Part shown: positions 35,387 to 44,807 of the stretch, one piece after another
Position numbering within the stretch: position 1 is the stretch's first letter
Layout: the number at the start of each line of letters is the position of its first letter
Assembly: GCA_020830965.2 (NCBI GenBank)
Contig: JACCFC020000014.1
Span: forward strand, 16,159 to 80,158
Source: Neisseriaceae bacterium TC5R-5
GTDB taxonomy: Bacteria; Pseudomonadota; Gammaproteobacteria; Burkholderiales; Chromobacteriaceae
Direction of reading: 5' to 3'
Length of the DNA stretch: 64,000 nucleotides
Notes under the pieces: model-generated
Told to the model about the DNA's origin: nothing
What the model saw: the letters and a program-made list of their open reading frames with translations, nothing else
The model's database searches: none
Translations under genes and position numbers: made by a program

Positions 35387-36496
35387 TTAGCCAGACAAAG
35401 CCTTTCCCATCTGTCGCCGATAGAATGTGTGAAAATGCTGCATACCTTCTTCGGTGGGCGACTGGTACGGCCCCACCTCGTTTTGCTGATTGAGCCACAA
35501 GGTACGACGCCCCTGATGCATGCGGTAACAGATTTCGTCGTCTTCCTTGGCGGTTTCAAAATAGGCGGCTTGCTCGGCCGCGATAAATTCTGGCTCAAAC
35601 CAGATGATTTCTTCCGGGTAGTAAAACTCGGTCGTGACCGTACATTGTTCTGGCCCTTGCGGAATCACGACACTCACCACTAGCACGTGCGGGTACCATT
35701 CCAACATGATATTAGGGTAGTAGGTAAGCCAGATAGCCCCAAACGGTGGTTGGCGGTCGCTATAACAGTGACGTACTGCGGCATGCCATTGATCGTAGGT
35801 TTTCGATCCGGCACGGGCCAACTGATTTTTCACACCTACCGTTTGCACATGGTAGTGCGCGCCCCATTCCCAGCGTAAATCGCTGCAGTCGACAAAATTG
35901 CCCAATCCGGGATGAAAAGGATCGACGTGGTAATCCTCGGAATACACTTCGATAAAGGTTTTCCAGTTGAACGCGTATTCGGTGAGGTGGGTAGAGTGAA
36001 ACGCATAGCCGTCAAAATTAAGATGCTGGGCAACACCCAGCTTGGCGAGGTCAGCGGCAATATCGCGACGAGCATCAAACAATAGGCCGTGCCAGCGGGT
36101 CAGCTCGGTTTGTTTGAGTTTGAGGCAGGGGGTATCGTTAAAAAGCGGCGCCCCCAACAGTTGACCTGCGGCATCGTAAGTCCAGCCGTGCAGATTGCAG
36201 ACAATATGCTCGGCCTGGCCGCGACCCTGATAAATCAGCGCCTGACGGTGACGGCAGACATTGGATAATAGCTTGACCTGCCCGGCGACATTTTTCAGCA
36301 TCTTGCCGTGGGCCATCCAGGCCAGCGTATGGTAATCGCCGGCATGGGGCACCATCAGCTCATGGCCATAGTAAAGAGGCGCATCGGCGAACAGCAGAGC
36401 TTGCTCTTGCGCATAAACAGCGGGATCAAAATAGGTATAAACAGGTAACTGGGCGGCAGAAGTTTGCAGCAACTGCGTAGAAGCCAGATCAGACAT
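35387..36496 (-). CDS. Rieske-type aromatic ring-hydroxylating oxygenase, alpha subunit family
   Basis: 369 residues from the ATG at 36496, preceded by GGAGGTG. The Rieske [2Fe-2S] ligands are visible as CRH (in NVCRHRQAL) and CNLH (in IVCNLHGWTYD), about 20 residues apart. The catalytic domain has the mononuclear iron site in EVYSEDYHVDPFHPGL. Such enzymes hydroxylate or demethylate aromatic or quaternary-amine substrates with electrons from a ferredoxin reductase. No reductase, ferredoxin or beta subunit is nearby. Substrate unknown. Confidence 0.88.
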   Translation of the reverse strand: MSDLASTQLLQTSAAQLPVYTYFDPAVYAQEQALLFADAPLYYGHELMVPHAGDYHTLAWMAHGKMLKNVAGQVKLLSNVCRHRQALIYQGRGQAEHIVCNLHGWTYDAAGQLLGAPLFNDTPCLKLKQTELTRWHGLLFDARRDIAADLAKLGVAQHLNFDGYAFHSTHLTEYAFNWKTFIEVYSEDYHVDPFHPGLGNFVDCSDLRWEWGAHYHVQTVGVKNQLARAGSKTYDQWHAAVRHCYSDRQPPFGAIWLTYYPNIMLEWYPHVLVVSVVIPQGPEQCTVTTEFYYPEEIIWFEPEFIAAEQAAYFETAKEDDEICYRMHQGRRTLWLNQQNEVGPYQSPTEEGMQHFHTFYRRQMGKALSG

Positions 36497-37078
36497 TATT
36501 CCCACACCTCCAGATTAAGAAGATATAAGACCGGCCGAATCTCGTTTAGATAGTATTCACGATTTTACGGAAGTGGTAAGCAGAGCACGCCTGGGGCGGC
36601 TCACCCATTGTTCATTAATGACAAAACCCTTTACTAAAACAAGGGCTAAGCGAGTAATGAGGGCGCGATTATCCCCCGCCCCGCCAGCCCGGACAAGCTT
36701 TATATTTTGTAAAATTGTTGGGAATGGGCAGATAAAACGCTAGCTATTCATTCTAAGAGCCGCGAACAAAAGCTTGAAGAGCCCCTGCGCCAAGGCGCGC
36801 CGACGCAGACAGTAGCAATGGTACGGCAAGGAGGCGCAGCGCGGGGTCAGGGCTTATCAGTAGCGCTAAGGCCTCGGTCACTAATCTGGCATCACACCGA
36901 ATGGCCGCTCATCGCTATAATAAGCCCTCATCTATCGGTCTACCCCGAACCTAGGCAATTTTATCTAGCGAAATAGCTCTGCTTGCTCTAACAACAAAAC
37001 TAGAACGTAAGGGGCAATCACTTTCCTGACTAGGGGTTGTTACCAATTTTTCAATCTCTTGTAAACCACTAGGCACCC
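36497..37078. other. 580-bp intergenic region before ackA
   Basis: This gap between the divergent oxygenase and acetate kinase genes holds one copy of the palindromic repeat (36756-36870) and otherwise no gene. It is AT-rich around 36690-36760 and 36950-37060, where the ackA promoter should lie. I see no clear consensus pair. Confidence 0.5.
36756..36870 (+). repeat. Dispersed palindromic element, copy B (diverged)
   Basis: 115 bases with the shared core GCGCCAAGGCGCGCCGACGC, AGACAGTA and GTACGGCAAGGAGGCGCAGC. The terminal repeats (AAGAGCCGCGAACAAAAGC at the left and GTAGCGCTAAGG at the right) are worn. It lies free in the region upstream of ackA, about 210 bases before the gene. A shared CTGGCATCAC stretch follows both this copy and copy C. 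Confidence 0.75.
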
Positions 37079-38272
37079 ATGAAACCCAGCATTTTAGTTA
37101 TCAACTGCGGCAGCTCTTCCCTCAAATTTGCTCTTCTCGATATACAGACGCAACAAGCAACGTTTAGTGGCATAGCCGAAAAATTAGGTCAGACAGATGC
37201 CTGCATCACGTTCAAGTTTTCCGGTCGCAAAGAGCAGCAGCAACTAGGGCAGGGCGATCATGCTACTGCTGTGTATGCGCTTATTCAGCAACTGCAAACG
37301 CTCTCTCTATTAGACAGCATCAAAGCCATTGGTCATCGGGTGGTACATGGTGGCGAACACTTTAAACAGTCGGCATTGATTGATGATTATGTGATTGCAG
37401 AAATCGAAAAATGCGCCAAGCTGGCCCCGCTGCACAACCCGGCTCATTTATTGGGCATCCGCACCGCCCTGCAAGCCTTCCCTACGCTGCCGCAAGTGGC
37501 GGTTTTTGACACCTCGTTTCACCAAAGCATGCCGGCACACGCTTATTTGTATGCAGTACCGCTGGCACTGTATCGGGAGCATGGTGTGCGTCGCTATGGT
37601 TTTCATGGCACCAGTTACCGCTATATTGCCCCAGAAGCGGCGCGTCTGTTGGGTAAACCGCTGGCCGAGACGGCAATGGTCTGCGCGCACCTGGGCAATG
37701 GCGCATCAGTAAGCGCCATCCTTGGTGGGCACAGCATGGATACCAGTATGGGCCTGACGCCGCTGGAAGGGCTGGTCATGGGCACGCGTTCAGGTGATGT
37801 CGACCCTGGCCTGTTCAATTACCTGGCTACCACCCTCAAGCTGGATGTTCAGGGCGTCACCGATCTGTTGAATCAGCAATCCGGTCTCTTGGGCTTGTCT
37901 GAACTTTCTAATGATTGCCGCGAATTAGAAGACGCCGCGCTAGCTGGTAATGAGGCGGCACAACTCGCGCTGCAAATCTTCAGCTATCGCTTAGCTAAAT
38001 ATATTGCTGCACTTGTTGTCCCTTTGGGCCGTCTGGACGTGCTGGTTTTCACCGGAGGCATTGGTGAAAACTCGTCTTATCTACGTGCCGCCGTGGTCGG
38101 TCAGCTGGGTTTTCTGGGGCTGGCACTGGATAACGCAGCCAATGAGCGCTGTATCCGTGGTCAGGCCGGGTTGATTCAACAATCAGGTAGTCTGCCTATT
38201 CTGGTAATCAATACGGATGAAGAGCGGATGATTGCGCTGGATACCGCCGCACTAGCCGGTTTAAACGTCTAA
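37079..38272 (+). CDS. ackA: Acetate kinase
   Basis: A 397-residue cytoplasmic enzyme of the ASKHA fold that interconverts acetate + ATP and acetyl phosphate + ADP. Signatures present are ILVINCGSSSLKFAL at the start, VVHGGEHF, RRYGFHGTSYRYI, AHLGNGASVSAI and FTGGIGENSSYLRA. It lies ten bases before pta, forming the usual ackA-pta unit for acetate overflow and acetyl phosphate supply. Confidence 0.97.
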   Translation: MKPSILVINCGSSSLKFALLDIQTQQATFSGIAEKLGQTDACITFKFSGRKEQQQLGQGDHATAVYALIQQLQTLSLLDSIKAIGHRVVHGGEHFKQSALIDDYVIAEIEKCAKLAPLHNPAHLLGIRTALQAFPTLPQVAVFDTSFHQSMPAHAYLYAVPLALYREHGVRRYGFHGTSYRYIAPEAARLLGKPLAETAMVCAHLGNGASVSAILGGHSMDTSMGLTPLEGLVMGTRSGDVDPGLFNYLATTLKLDVQGVTDLLNQQSGLLGLSELSNDCRELEDAALAGNEAAQLALQIFSYRLAKYIAALVVPLGRLDVLVFTGGIGENSSYLRAAVVGQLGFLGLALDNAANERCIRGQAGLIQQSGSLPILVINTDEERMIALDTAALAGLNV

Positions 38273-38282
38273 GCGAGTCTTT

Positions 38283-40394
38283 ATGCATACATTTTTTCTT
38301 GCCCCTACCGGCTTTAATGTCGGACTCACCTCGGTCGCCCTCGGTACTATTCGCTCGCTGGAGCAAGCCGGGCTACGTGTTGGTTTTGTCAAACCGATTG
38401 CCCAAGGCCGTCGGCCGATCGAAATGGAACGCTCCACGCATTTTGCCCGTACCATCTGCCATCTTCAGCCACCGGTACCGATTACCATGGATCGGGTGGA
38501 ACACTTGCTCTCACAAGGCAAAGTGGATCAGTTGATGGAGGAGGTGGTCGGCTTGTACCAGCAAGCGGCCCAGAATGTCGATATGATGATTGTGGAAGGG
38601 TTGGTGCCTGATCAAAAGCAGGTGTTCTCCACTTTTCTGAATACTCGAATCGCCCGTAATCTACAGGCGCAAACCATCTTGGTTACTGCCGCTGATGATA
38701 TGAGCAATCAGGATATTGCCGAACAACTGGAAATGAGTATACAGGCATTCGGCGGTGCCGAATCCAGCCAGATCGCCGGCTATATTCTTAATCGCTTGCC
38801 CAAAGAGCGCGATGGTAGGCAAATTGCTGACGATATTCGCGCAAGCAGCGTACTCAAGAAACAGACTCCTCTGAGCATGCTGGGCGCGATTCCGCATGAA
38901 GCAGAGCTGCTCGCTCCGCGCACGCTGGATGTTGCTAAGCATCTGCAAGCGGAAGTGCTGTATAGCGGTCAACTGGATAATCGACGTGTGCGCAGCATGG
39001 TCATTACCGCCCGTACCGTGCCACACATTGCCCACTTGTTAAAGCCTGGCGCGCTGATCATTACTCCTGGTGATCGCGAAGATATCGTACTCGCTACCGC
39101 CATGGCTGCGATGAATGGTGTCCCCTTGGCCGGGCTGTTGTTAACCTGTGACTACGCCCCCGATCCACGCATTATGCAACTCTGTCACCAGGCCTTTAGC
39201 AGCGGCTTGCCGGTGATGAGCAGCAAGCTCAACACTTTTGATACCAGCAGTGCTCTCAATAATATGAGCCGACAGGTACCGATTGATGACCAAGACCGCA
39301 TGGAACATGTGATTGGCTATGTGGCAGAACATCTGGATGTCAGCACGCTGAAGCAATGGGCAGGTAGCCCGAAAGATGTGCGTTTGCCTCCGCCAGCCTT
39401 CCGTTTTCAGCTGATGGAACGGGCTCGCCATGCCAACAAACGCATTGTGCTGCCGGAAGGTAATGAGCCGCGTACGATTCAAGCTGCTGCCATCTGCCAT
39501 GAGAAGGGTATTGCCCGTTGTGTCTTGCTGGGTAAGGTCAGTGAAATTACCCAAATCGCCGAAGCCCAAGGAATTACGCTGCCGGATTCTATCGAGATCA
39601 TTGATCCTAATGAAGTCCGTAGCCGCTACATTGCCCCAATGGTAGAACGCCGCAAAGACAAGGGTTTAAACGCCCCCATGGCAGAGCAGCAACTGGAAGA
39701 CAATGTGGTGATGGGTACCATGATGCTCGCATTGGGCGAGGTGGATGGCCTGGTTTCCGGTGCAGTACATACGACTGCCAATACCATCCGTCCGGCTCTG
39801 CAACTGATTAAGGCCGCTCCTGGCGCCAGCATCGTCTCCAGTGTGTTTTTTATGTTGATGCCGGATCAAGTGCTGGTTTATGGCGATTGTGCCGTCAACC
39901 CTGACCCCAATGCCGAACAACTGGCTGATATCGCCATCCAGTCTGCCGACTCGGCCGCAGCCTTTGGTATCCCGCCGCGTGTCGCTATGATCTCTTACTC
40001 TACTGGTGCCTCGGGTAGCGGCTCGGATGTAGAGAAAGTTCGCGCTGCCACCTTGATCGCTCGGGAAAAACGGCCAGATCTACTGATTGATGGCCCGATG
40101 CAATACGACGCCGCCAGCGTCGCCTCCGTCGGCAAGCAAAAAGCACCGGACAGCCAAGTGGCCGGCCGTGCTACCGTGTTTATTTTTCCCGATCTCAACA
40201 CTGGCAATACCACCTATAAGGCCGTACAGCGTTCGGCCAAAGTATTGTCGGTTGGCCCTATGCTGCAAGGTCTACGTAAACCGGTGAACGATTTGTCACG
40301 TGGCGCGCTGGTGGATGACATTGTTTACACCATTGCCCTTACTGCTTTGCAAGCTGAACAAACTACCGCTCCCTCCAAAACATCGGCGGTATAA
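38283..40394 (+). CDS. pta: Phosphate acetyltransferase (long form)
   Basis: 703 residues, the long Pta found in enterobacteria and related groups. It has an N-terminal P-loop-like domain (about 1-200, MHTFFLAPTGFNVGLTSVAL), a DRTGG domain (about 210-350) and the C-terminal acetyl/butyryl transferase domain (about 375-695) with KGLNAPMAEQQLEDNVVMGT split at the conserved Met and GLVSGAVHTTANTIRPAL. It interconverts acetyl-CoA and acetyl phosphate. Co-transcribed with ackA and followed by a strong terminator. Confidence 0.97.
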   Translation: MHTFFLAPTGFNVGLTSVALGTIRSLEQAGLRVGFVKPIAQGRRPIEMERSTHFARTICHLQPPVPITMDRVEHLLSQGKVDQLMEEVVGLYQQAAQNVDMMIVEGLVPDQKQVFSTFLNTRIARNLQAQTILVTAADDMSNQDIAEQLEMSIQAFGGAESSQIAGYILNRLPKERDGRQIADDIRASSVLKKQTPLSMLGAIPHEAELLAPRTLDVAKHLQAEVLYSGQLDNRRVRSMVITARTVPHIAHLLKPGALIITPGDREDIVLATAMAAMNGVPLAGLLLTCDYAPDPRIMQLCHQAFSSGLPVMSSKLNTFDTSSALNNMSRQVPIDDQDRMEHVIGYVAEHLDVSTLKQWAGSPKDVRLPPPAFRFQLMERARHANKRIVLPEGNEPRTIQAAAICHEKGIARCVLLGKVSEITQIAEAQGITLPDSIEIIDPNEVRSRYIAPMVERRKDKGLNAPMAEQQLEDNVVMGTMMLALGEVDGLVSGAVHTTANTIRPALQLIKAAPGASIVSSVFFMLMPDQVLVYGDCAVNPDPNAEQLADIAIQSADSAAAFGIPPRVAMISYSTGASGSGSDVEKVRAATLIAREKRPDLLIDGPMQYDAASVASVGKQKAPDSQVAGRATVFIFPDLNTGNTTYKAVQRSAKVLSVGPMLQGLRKPVNDLSRGALVDDIVYTIALTALQAEQTTAPSKTSAV

Positions 40395-40424
40395 AAAACC
40401 GCCCGGTTAACCGGGCGGTTTTTA
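40394..40424. terminator. Bidirectional terminator after pta
   Basis: AAAAACCGCCCGG and CCGGGCGGTTTTT form a 13-bp perfect stem with loop TTAA. It has T on both strands and serves pta and the convergent Bax1-I family gene. Confidence 0.92.
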
Positions 40425-40445
40425 GTTCAGTCTCAAGCAGTGCGA

Positions 40446-41135
40446 TTAATCACGCTGACCGCCAAACGCCAGCAATAGCCGCAACAGGCTAGTAAACAGA
40501 TTGTAAATACTGATGTAGATCGATAAAGCAGCGGAAATATAGCTAGTCTCGCCCCCATCCACAACCGTCTTCACCTGCCATAGAATCATCAATGAGCTAA
40601 ACAGCGCAAAAGCAGCCGAGATCATCAGGCTGAATGCAGGAATCCGCAAAAAGATATTGGCTATCACCGCTACCATCAATACGATGCCACCTATCATTAG
40701 GAAGTTACCTAAGCCGGTCAGGTCGCGTTTAGTCGTGCTGGCAATACCGGCCATCACAAAAAACACCAGCGATGTTGCCGCACCGGCCACCATGATTAAC
40801 TGGCCGCCATTGGAAAAACGTAGTGCTACCTGCAATAAAGGCCCTAGCAAGATCCCCATCAACAAGGTAAAGCCCAGCATCAGAAAGACACCGAGCGAAC
40901 TTTCGCGATTTTTTTCAATCGCAAACACCAAGCCATAGAACACCGCCATCATGATCAGCATGCTCATGATCGGGCTACCAGCCATAAAGCCAAAGTTTAG
41001 ATTAGTACCGATGATGGCCCCCATTACGGTAGGAATCATCGACAAGCCCAGCAAACCATAAGTATTGCGCAGCACTTTATGTCGTGCGTCTGCCATATCA
41101 GTAGATTGATAACTTGTACCTAAATTAGGATTCAT
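40446..41135 (-). CDS. Bax inhibitor-1 / YccA family inner-membrane protein
   Basis: 229 residues from the ATG at 41135, with AGGTG upstream; a GTG at 41144 is too close to that site. It has seven hydrophobic segments and the family landmarks NTYGLLGLSMIPTVMGAIIG near the start, TLLMGILLGPLL in the middle and the C-terminal ALSIYISIYNLFTSLLRLL. The best-known member, YccA, is a substrate and modulator of FtsH; the wider family forms pH-sensitive Ca2+ leaks. The precise role here is unknown. Confidence 0.88.
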   Translation of the reverse strand: MNPNLGTSYQSTDMADARHKVLRNTYGLLGLSMIPTVMGAIIGTNLNFGFMAGSPIMSMLIMMAVFYGLVFAIEKNRESSLGVFLMLGFTLLMGILLGPLLQVALRFSNGGQLIMVAGAATSLVFFVMAGIASTTKRDLTGLGNFLMIGGIVLMVAVIANIFLRIPAFSLMISAAFALFSSLMILWQVKTVVDGGETSYISAALSIYISIYNLFTSLLRLLLAFGGQRD

Positions 41136-41239
41136 GCATTTCACCTTTCTCGACTAGTAAACTCGTTTAACAATCTGTTGGATTGTACACACATACCTAC
41201 CCAAGACAGCGAAAATTGAAATAAGTTTCCACTTCGGGC

Positions 41240-41268
41240 TTGTCTAATCTAAAAGCTTATTGTAGTAT
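41240..41268 (+). promoter_or_regulatory. Sigma-70 promoter of tRNA-Leu
   Basis: TTGTCT (41240-41245) and TAGTAT (41263-41268) are separated by 17 bases. The transcript would start about 46 bases before the mature tRNA. Confidence 0.6.
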
Positions 41269-41321
41269 CGCACTCCTCTGCAAATGCGGCTAATTGCCGA
41301 AGTTTGCAGTATTCACCTAAT

Positions 41322-41406
41322 GCGAGAGTGGCGGAATTGGTAGACGCACTGGATTTAGGTTCCAGCGCCGTAAGGCGTGAGAGTTCGAGTCTCTCCTTTC
41401 GCACCA
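41322..41406 (+). tRNA. tRNA-Leu (anticodon UAG)
   Basis: 85 bases including an encoded CCA. The acceptor stem GCGAGAG pairs with CTTTCGC. The anticodon stem CTGGA/TCCAG encloses the loop TTTAGGT with anticodon TAG at 41356-41358. The long variable arm GCGCCGTAAGGCGTGA marks it as a class II (Leu) tRNA, and the T-arm is GAGAG-TTCGAGT-CTCTC. It reads CUA and, by wobble, other CUN codons. Confidence 0.97.
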
Positions 41407-41792
41407 AAAATTTGTAGCTGAAACTATGCAAGTGTCAGCAAAACAAAAATCAAAGTATTTACACATCCAGTACTGTTGTTAACGCTGAATCCCTACTGTA
41501 ATTTGAAAGCCCTATCTTAGCTTACGGTATCTCTGTCAGTCCCTCATATAGTACGAAAAACCAACCCTCCCACTGCTGTTTTCATCAAAATCACTGCATT
41601 TTTCTTTCTATGCGAAACAACTCCATCCTATATCAGAAATTTCTTATAGAAAATCATCCATTTCCTATTTCAAGTCATAGGGTTCTAAAGTTAAATATCT
41701 CCTAGTAATGCATTACCTCTAAATTTAGCTAAATCATGAGATATAACTAGCATACCAAAAACATATTGACTTTAAACAACAGGACAGTTGCA
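41407..41792. other. AT-rich gap between tRNA-Leu and the H-NS-like gene
   Basis: 386 bases, clearly more AT-rich than the surroundings. No integrase gene or direct repeat of the tRNA 3' end is visible, so no island is inserted here. The promoter of the H-NS-like gene probably lies in it; AT-rich curved DNA upstream is common for such genes. Confidence 0.5.
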
Positions 41793-42137
41793 ATGGAAGA
41801 AATAAAATTAATTAATCACAAACTATTAGACACTAGTTCTGATCAGTCTTTAAAAAGCGCTGCCGTATTCTTGCTCAACACTCTAGCGGATCGTATACAG
41901 TCTCGCCAACAAAAGGGAATGGAAGAGATAGAAAAGCTGGCTACTGCCTATGGCTTAATTCTACCCAAACTCTATGTTAAAAACGGCGTAGCACCACGTT
42001 ATCAGAACCCAAGTCTTCCTCACCAGACCTGGTCGGGCCGAGGACGTCCTCCTGTTTGGCTGGTAGAAGCAGAGGCACGTGGAGAAGATCGTGAAAAATT
42101 TGCTATCAAAAACCCCAACAACGTTACTGAATCTTAA
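41793..42137 (+). CDS. H-NS family nucleoid-associated protein
   Basis: 114 residues from the ATG at 41793, preceded by AGGACA. The N-terminal half (residues 1-60) is a coiled-coil-like oligomerisation region. The C-terminal DNA-binding motif is QTWSGRGRPPVWLVEAEARG, with the conserved Arg-Gly-Arg hook that enters the minor groove of AT-rich DNA. It probably silences horizontally acquired genes. It is shorter in the linker than enteric H-NS and typical of the betaproteobacterial type. Confidence 0.88.
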   Translation: MEEIKLINHKLLDTSSDQSLKSAAVFLLNTLADRIQSRQQKGMEEIEKLATAYGLILPKLYVKNGVAPRYQNPSLPHQTWSGRGRPPVWLVEAEARGEDREKFAIKNPNNVTES

Positions 42138-42263
42138 AGATAATGTTGAAGAAAAAGGGTTTGTTTTTAATAAATTCTAAATAATTAATTATTTAATCGG
42201 TAATTAAGCCAAAATCCCCCCACGTTTTAAATCAAATTTGCAAGCGAAAAATAACAAGTATCA

Positions 42264-42294
42264 CTGCCGCCGTAATGGCGGCAGCTGAGTTTTA
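42264..42294. terminator. Terminator-like hairpin between convergent genes
   Basis: CTGCCGCC (42264-42271) and GGCGGCAG (42277-42284) form an 8-bp stem with loop GTAAT, followed on the plus strand by a short T-run at 42291-42294. It lies between the H-NS-like gene and the end of the ABC permease. Confidence 0.65.
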
Positions 42295-42320
42295 GTGATC
42301 ATTTAAATATTTTGAGCAAA

Positions 42321-44807
42321 CTAAATTTCGCGTAATACTTGTACAGGGGAAATACGCGTTACCTGCCCTATCAATGGCCAACCGGCAATAGTCACGATTA
42401 ATACTCCAGCAACCACGCCCAACGGTAGCAACCAGAAATTCACAAGCAATGGCAAACTAAATAGTTTTACCGCTGCTAAAGCCCCAATCGCCATGGCTCC
42501 CAAGGCTGCCAGCAAACCAGATAATGCCCCTAGGCACACCAACTCAGATAACACCACACTACGGACTTGACGCCGAGACGCACCCAAGGCCCGCATCAGA
42601 CCTACATCAAGCAAACGCTCATCACGTGTTGCCGCGAGCGATGCCCACAACACCAAAATGCCCGCAGCCAATGCCAAGGCAAACATTGACTCAATTCCTT
42701 TGGCCAGCTTATCGATGACACTTCGTACCTCCAGCAAGATCGCATTGACATCAATCACTGTGACATTAGGAAACTGCGCTACTAGTTGATTAACAAAGCC
42801 CTCATCTTTCGACTCCAGACGAAAACTGGTAATCCAGCTTGCTGGTTGCTGCGCAAACACCCCTGGCGTAGCAATCACAAAGAAATTCACCCGAAAGCTA
42901 TCCCAAGCCACCTCGCGTAAACTGGTTACTTGTGCCTGATAAGTTGTGCCAGCCAGATTAAAAGTCAGCATATCCCCCAAAGCAATTCCCAAAGTCTTAG
43001 CCAAACCCCGCTCCACCGAAAACTGTGGCTTGGCACTTTCCGACCACCATTGTCCGGCAGATAAGCGATTTCCTGGTGGCATCTCCTGCCGCCAAGACAG
43101 ATTAAATTCCCGCTCAGCCAGCCGGCGTGCGCGCTCATCTTCATAACTGGCCGGGCGCACTGGCTGCTGATTAATCGCCACCAAACGAGCACGTACCATC
43201 GGCGCCAACTCAGGAACCGGCCGACCGGCCGCCGTAAACACCTGTCGCATCGCCGTTAACTGATGTGACTGAATATTGATGACAAATTTATTAGGCGCAT
43301 CAGCAGGCACACTACTCTGCCAAGCACCGATTAAATCCTGCCGCACAATCGTCAAGGTCAACAAAGCCATCAGGCCGATCGCTAGCGCAACAATCTGAAT
43401 CACCGCCAACCAAGGCCGACTAGCCATATTGGCTATTCCAAAACGCCAACCCACCTGCCGACCACGCGGCAAACGACGCATCAGATACACCGCGGCCCAT
43501 GCCACCGCGCCTACGACGACAAAGAAGCCCGACATACCCGCCAACAACCAACCGGCCAAACTCAGTTCACCTACCTGCCAGGCAGCTAGGCCCAGTAAAG
43601 CCAATAAGGCCAAGGCAGGAGCCAGAAAACCTTGTCGGCTTGCCATCTGTTCCCGGCGTAGCACCGCCAATGGTGGCACATGACGCATCGCCAGCAATGG
43701 TGGCAAAGCCAAGCCCAGCAACAGTACTAAGGCTGCCAGCGGGCCAAGCAACCACGCCCCCCAACCAGCACTCGGCAGCAAGTCGCCCATATATGTGCTA
43801 GCCAAGCGCATCAACAGAGCCTGTAAACCAAACCCCAGCAGGCTGCCTACTATTCCGGCCAATAAACCAACTAGCAGGAACAAGCTGGCAAATAAACGCC
43901 ACACCTCACCAGAAGTCAGCCCCAAACAGCGCAATACGGCCACCTGCTGCCAATGCCTGGTCAAATAGCGTCGTACCACCAAAGCCACTGCCGATGCGGC
44001 TAAAGCCACCGTCAACATCGCCGTCAAACCAAGAAAACGTCGCGCCCGCTCCAGCGCACTTCGCACCTCCGGGCGAGCCTCCTCAACATTTTCCAGTCGC
44101 GCCCCCTCTGGCTTACGGGTTTCCAGCCATGTTCGAAAATCGGCCACTTTGGCCGGCTCACCAGCAAATAACAAACGCCAACGGGCGCGGCTCCCCTCTT
44201 GAATCAGACCGGTAGCCGCCAAATCGGCGCTATTGAACATCAAGCGTGGAATAAAGTTGTACAAATCCATACTGCCATCCGGCTCACGGATGATCTCGCC
44301 ACTCAAGCGCAACTGCGTTTTACCTACCCCCAGGCTATCGCCCAAGCGCAAGTTCAAACGCGTCAGCAAACGCGAATCTGCCCAAGCTTCCCCCGCAGCT
44401 GGGCGCAAACGACCTGTTTGCACCGCACCATTGACCAACTTAACCGTCACCTCGCCACGTAAAGGATAGGCATCACTCACGGCTTTATATGTCGTTAACG
44501 TCGTCTGACCCGCCACAAACGACATAGAAGGAAAGCTGATATTGTCTGCCATCTGCAAACCACGCCTGCTGGCCTCCTCACGGATCACTGCTGGTGCCGA
44601 AGCATTGCTGTTCAGCACCAAATCTGCTGCAAGCAACTGTGTGGCCTGAGTCGTCAGCGCCTGATTCACCCGATCAGAAAAAAATGCCACACTACTCATT
44701 GCCGTTACCGCCACCAACAAGGCCAAGGCCAAAATTGTTAACTCCCCGGCCAACAATTCACGGCGAATAAAACGCTGCACTAAGTTAAAACGGTTCTTCC
44801 AATTCAT
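42321..44807 (-). CDS. ABC transporter permease of the MacB/FtsX family (YbbP-like)
   Basis: 828 residues from the ATG at 44807, which overlaps the ATPase stop (ATGA) and has GGAG seven bases away; the ATG at 44813 is too close to that site. It has one helix at 20-42, a large periplasmic domain, then two FtsX-type helix bundles (around 255-480 and 700-820). With the adjacent ATPase it forms the YbbAP transporter, a mechanotransmission-type ABC system not known to carry a classical substrate through the membrane and suggested to extract hydrophobic molecules. Next to tesA, as in E. coli. Confidence 0.9.
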   Translation of the reverse strand: MNWKNRFNLVQRFIRRELLAGELTILALALLVAVTAMSSVAFFSDRVNQALTTQATQLLAADLVLNSNASAPAVIREEASRRGLQMADNISFPSMSFVAGQTTLTTYKAVSDAYPLRGEVTVKLVNGAVQTGRLRPAAGEAWADSRLLTRLNLRLGDSLGVGKTQLRLSGEIIREPDGSMDLYNFIPRLMFNSADLAATGLIQEGSRARWRLLFAGEPAKVADFRTWLETRKPEGARLENVEEARPEVRSALERARRFLGLTAMLTVALAASAVALVVRRYLTRHWQQVAVLRCLGLTSGEVWRLFASLFLLVGLLAGIVGSLLGFGLQALLMRLASTYMGDLLPSAGWGAWLLGPLAALVLLLGLALPPLLAMRHVPPLAVLRREQMASRQGFLAPALALLALLGLAAWQVGELSLAGWLLAGMSGFFVVVGAVAWAAVYLMRRLPRGRQVGWRFGIANMASRPWLAVIQIVALAIGLMALLTLTIVRQDLIGAWQSSVPADAPNKFVINIQSHQLTAMRQVFTAAGRPVPELAPMVRARLVAINQQPVRPASYEDERARRLAEREFNLSWRQEMPPGNRLSAGQWWSESAKPQFSVERGLAKTLGIALGDMLTFNLAGTTYQAQVTSLREVAWDSFRVNFFVIATPGVFAQQPASWITSFRLESKDEGFVNQLVAQFPNVTVIDVNAILLEVRSVIDKLAKGIESMFALALAAGILVLWASLAATRDERLLDVGLMRALGASRRQVRSVVLSELVCLGALSGLLAALGAMAIGALAAVKLFSLPLLVNFWLLPLGVVAGVLIVTIAGWPLIGQVTRISPVQVLREI

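Noticed and set aside
41322..41792. tRNA-Leu as an attachment site for a genomic island carrying the H-NS-like gene
   Set aside because: No integrase and no repeat of the tRNA 3' end are visible downstream within the window.
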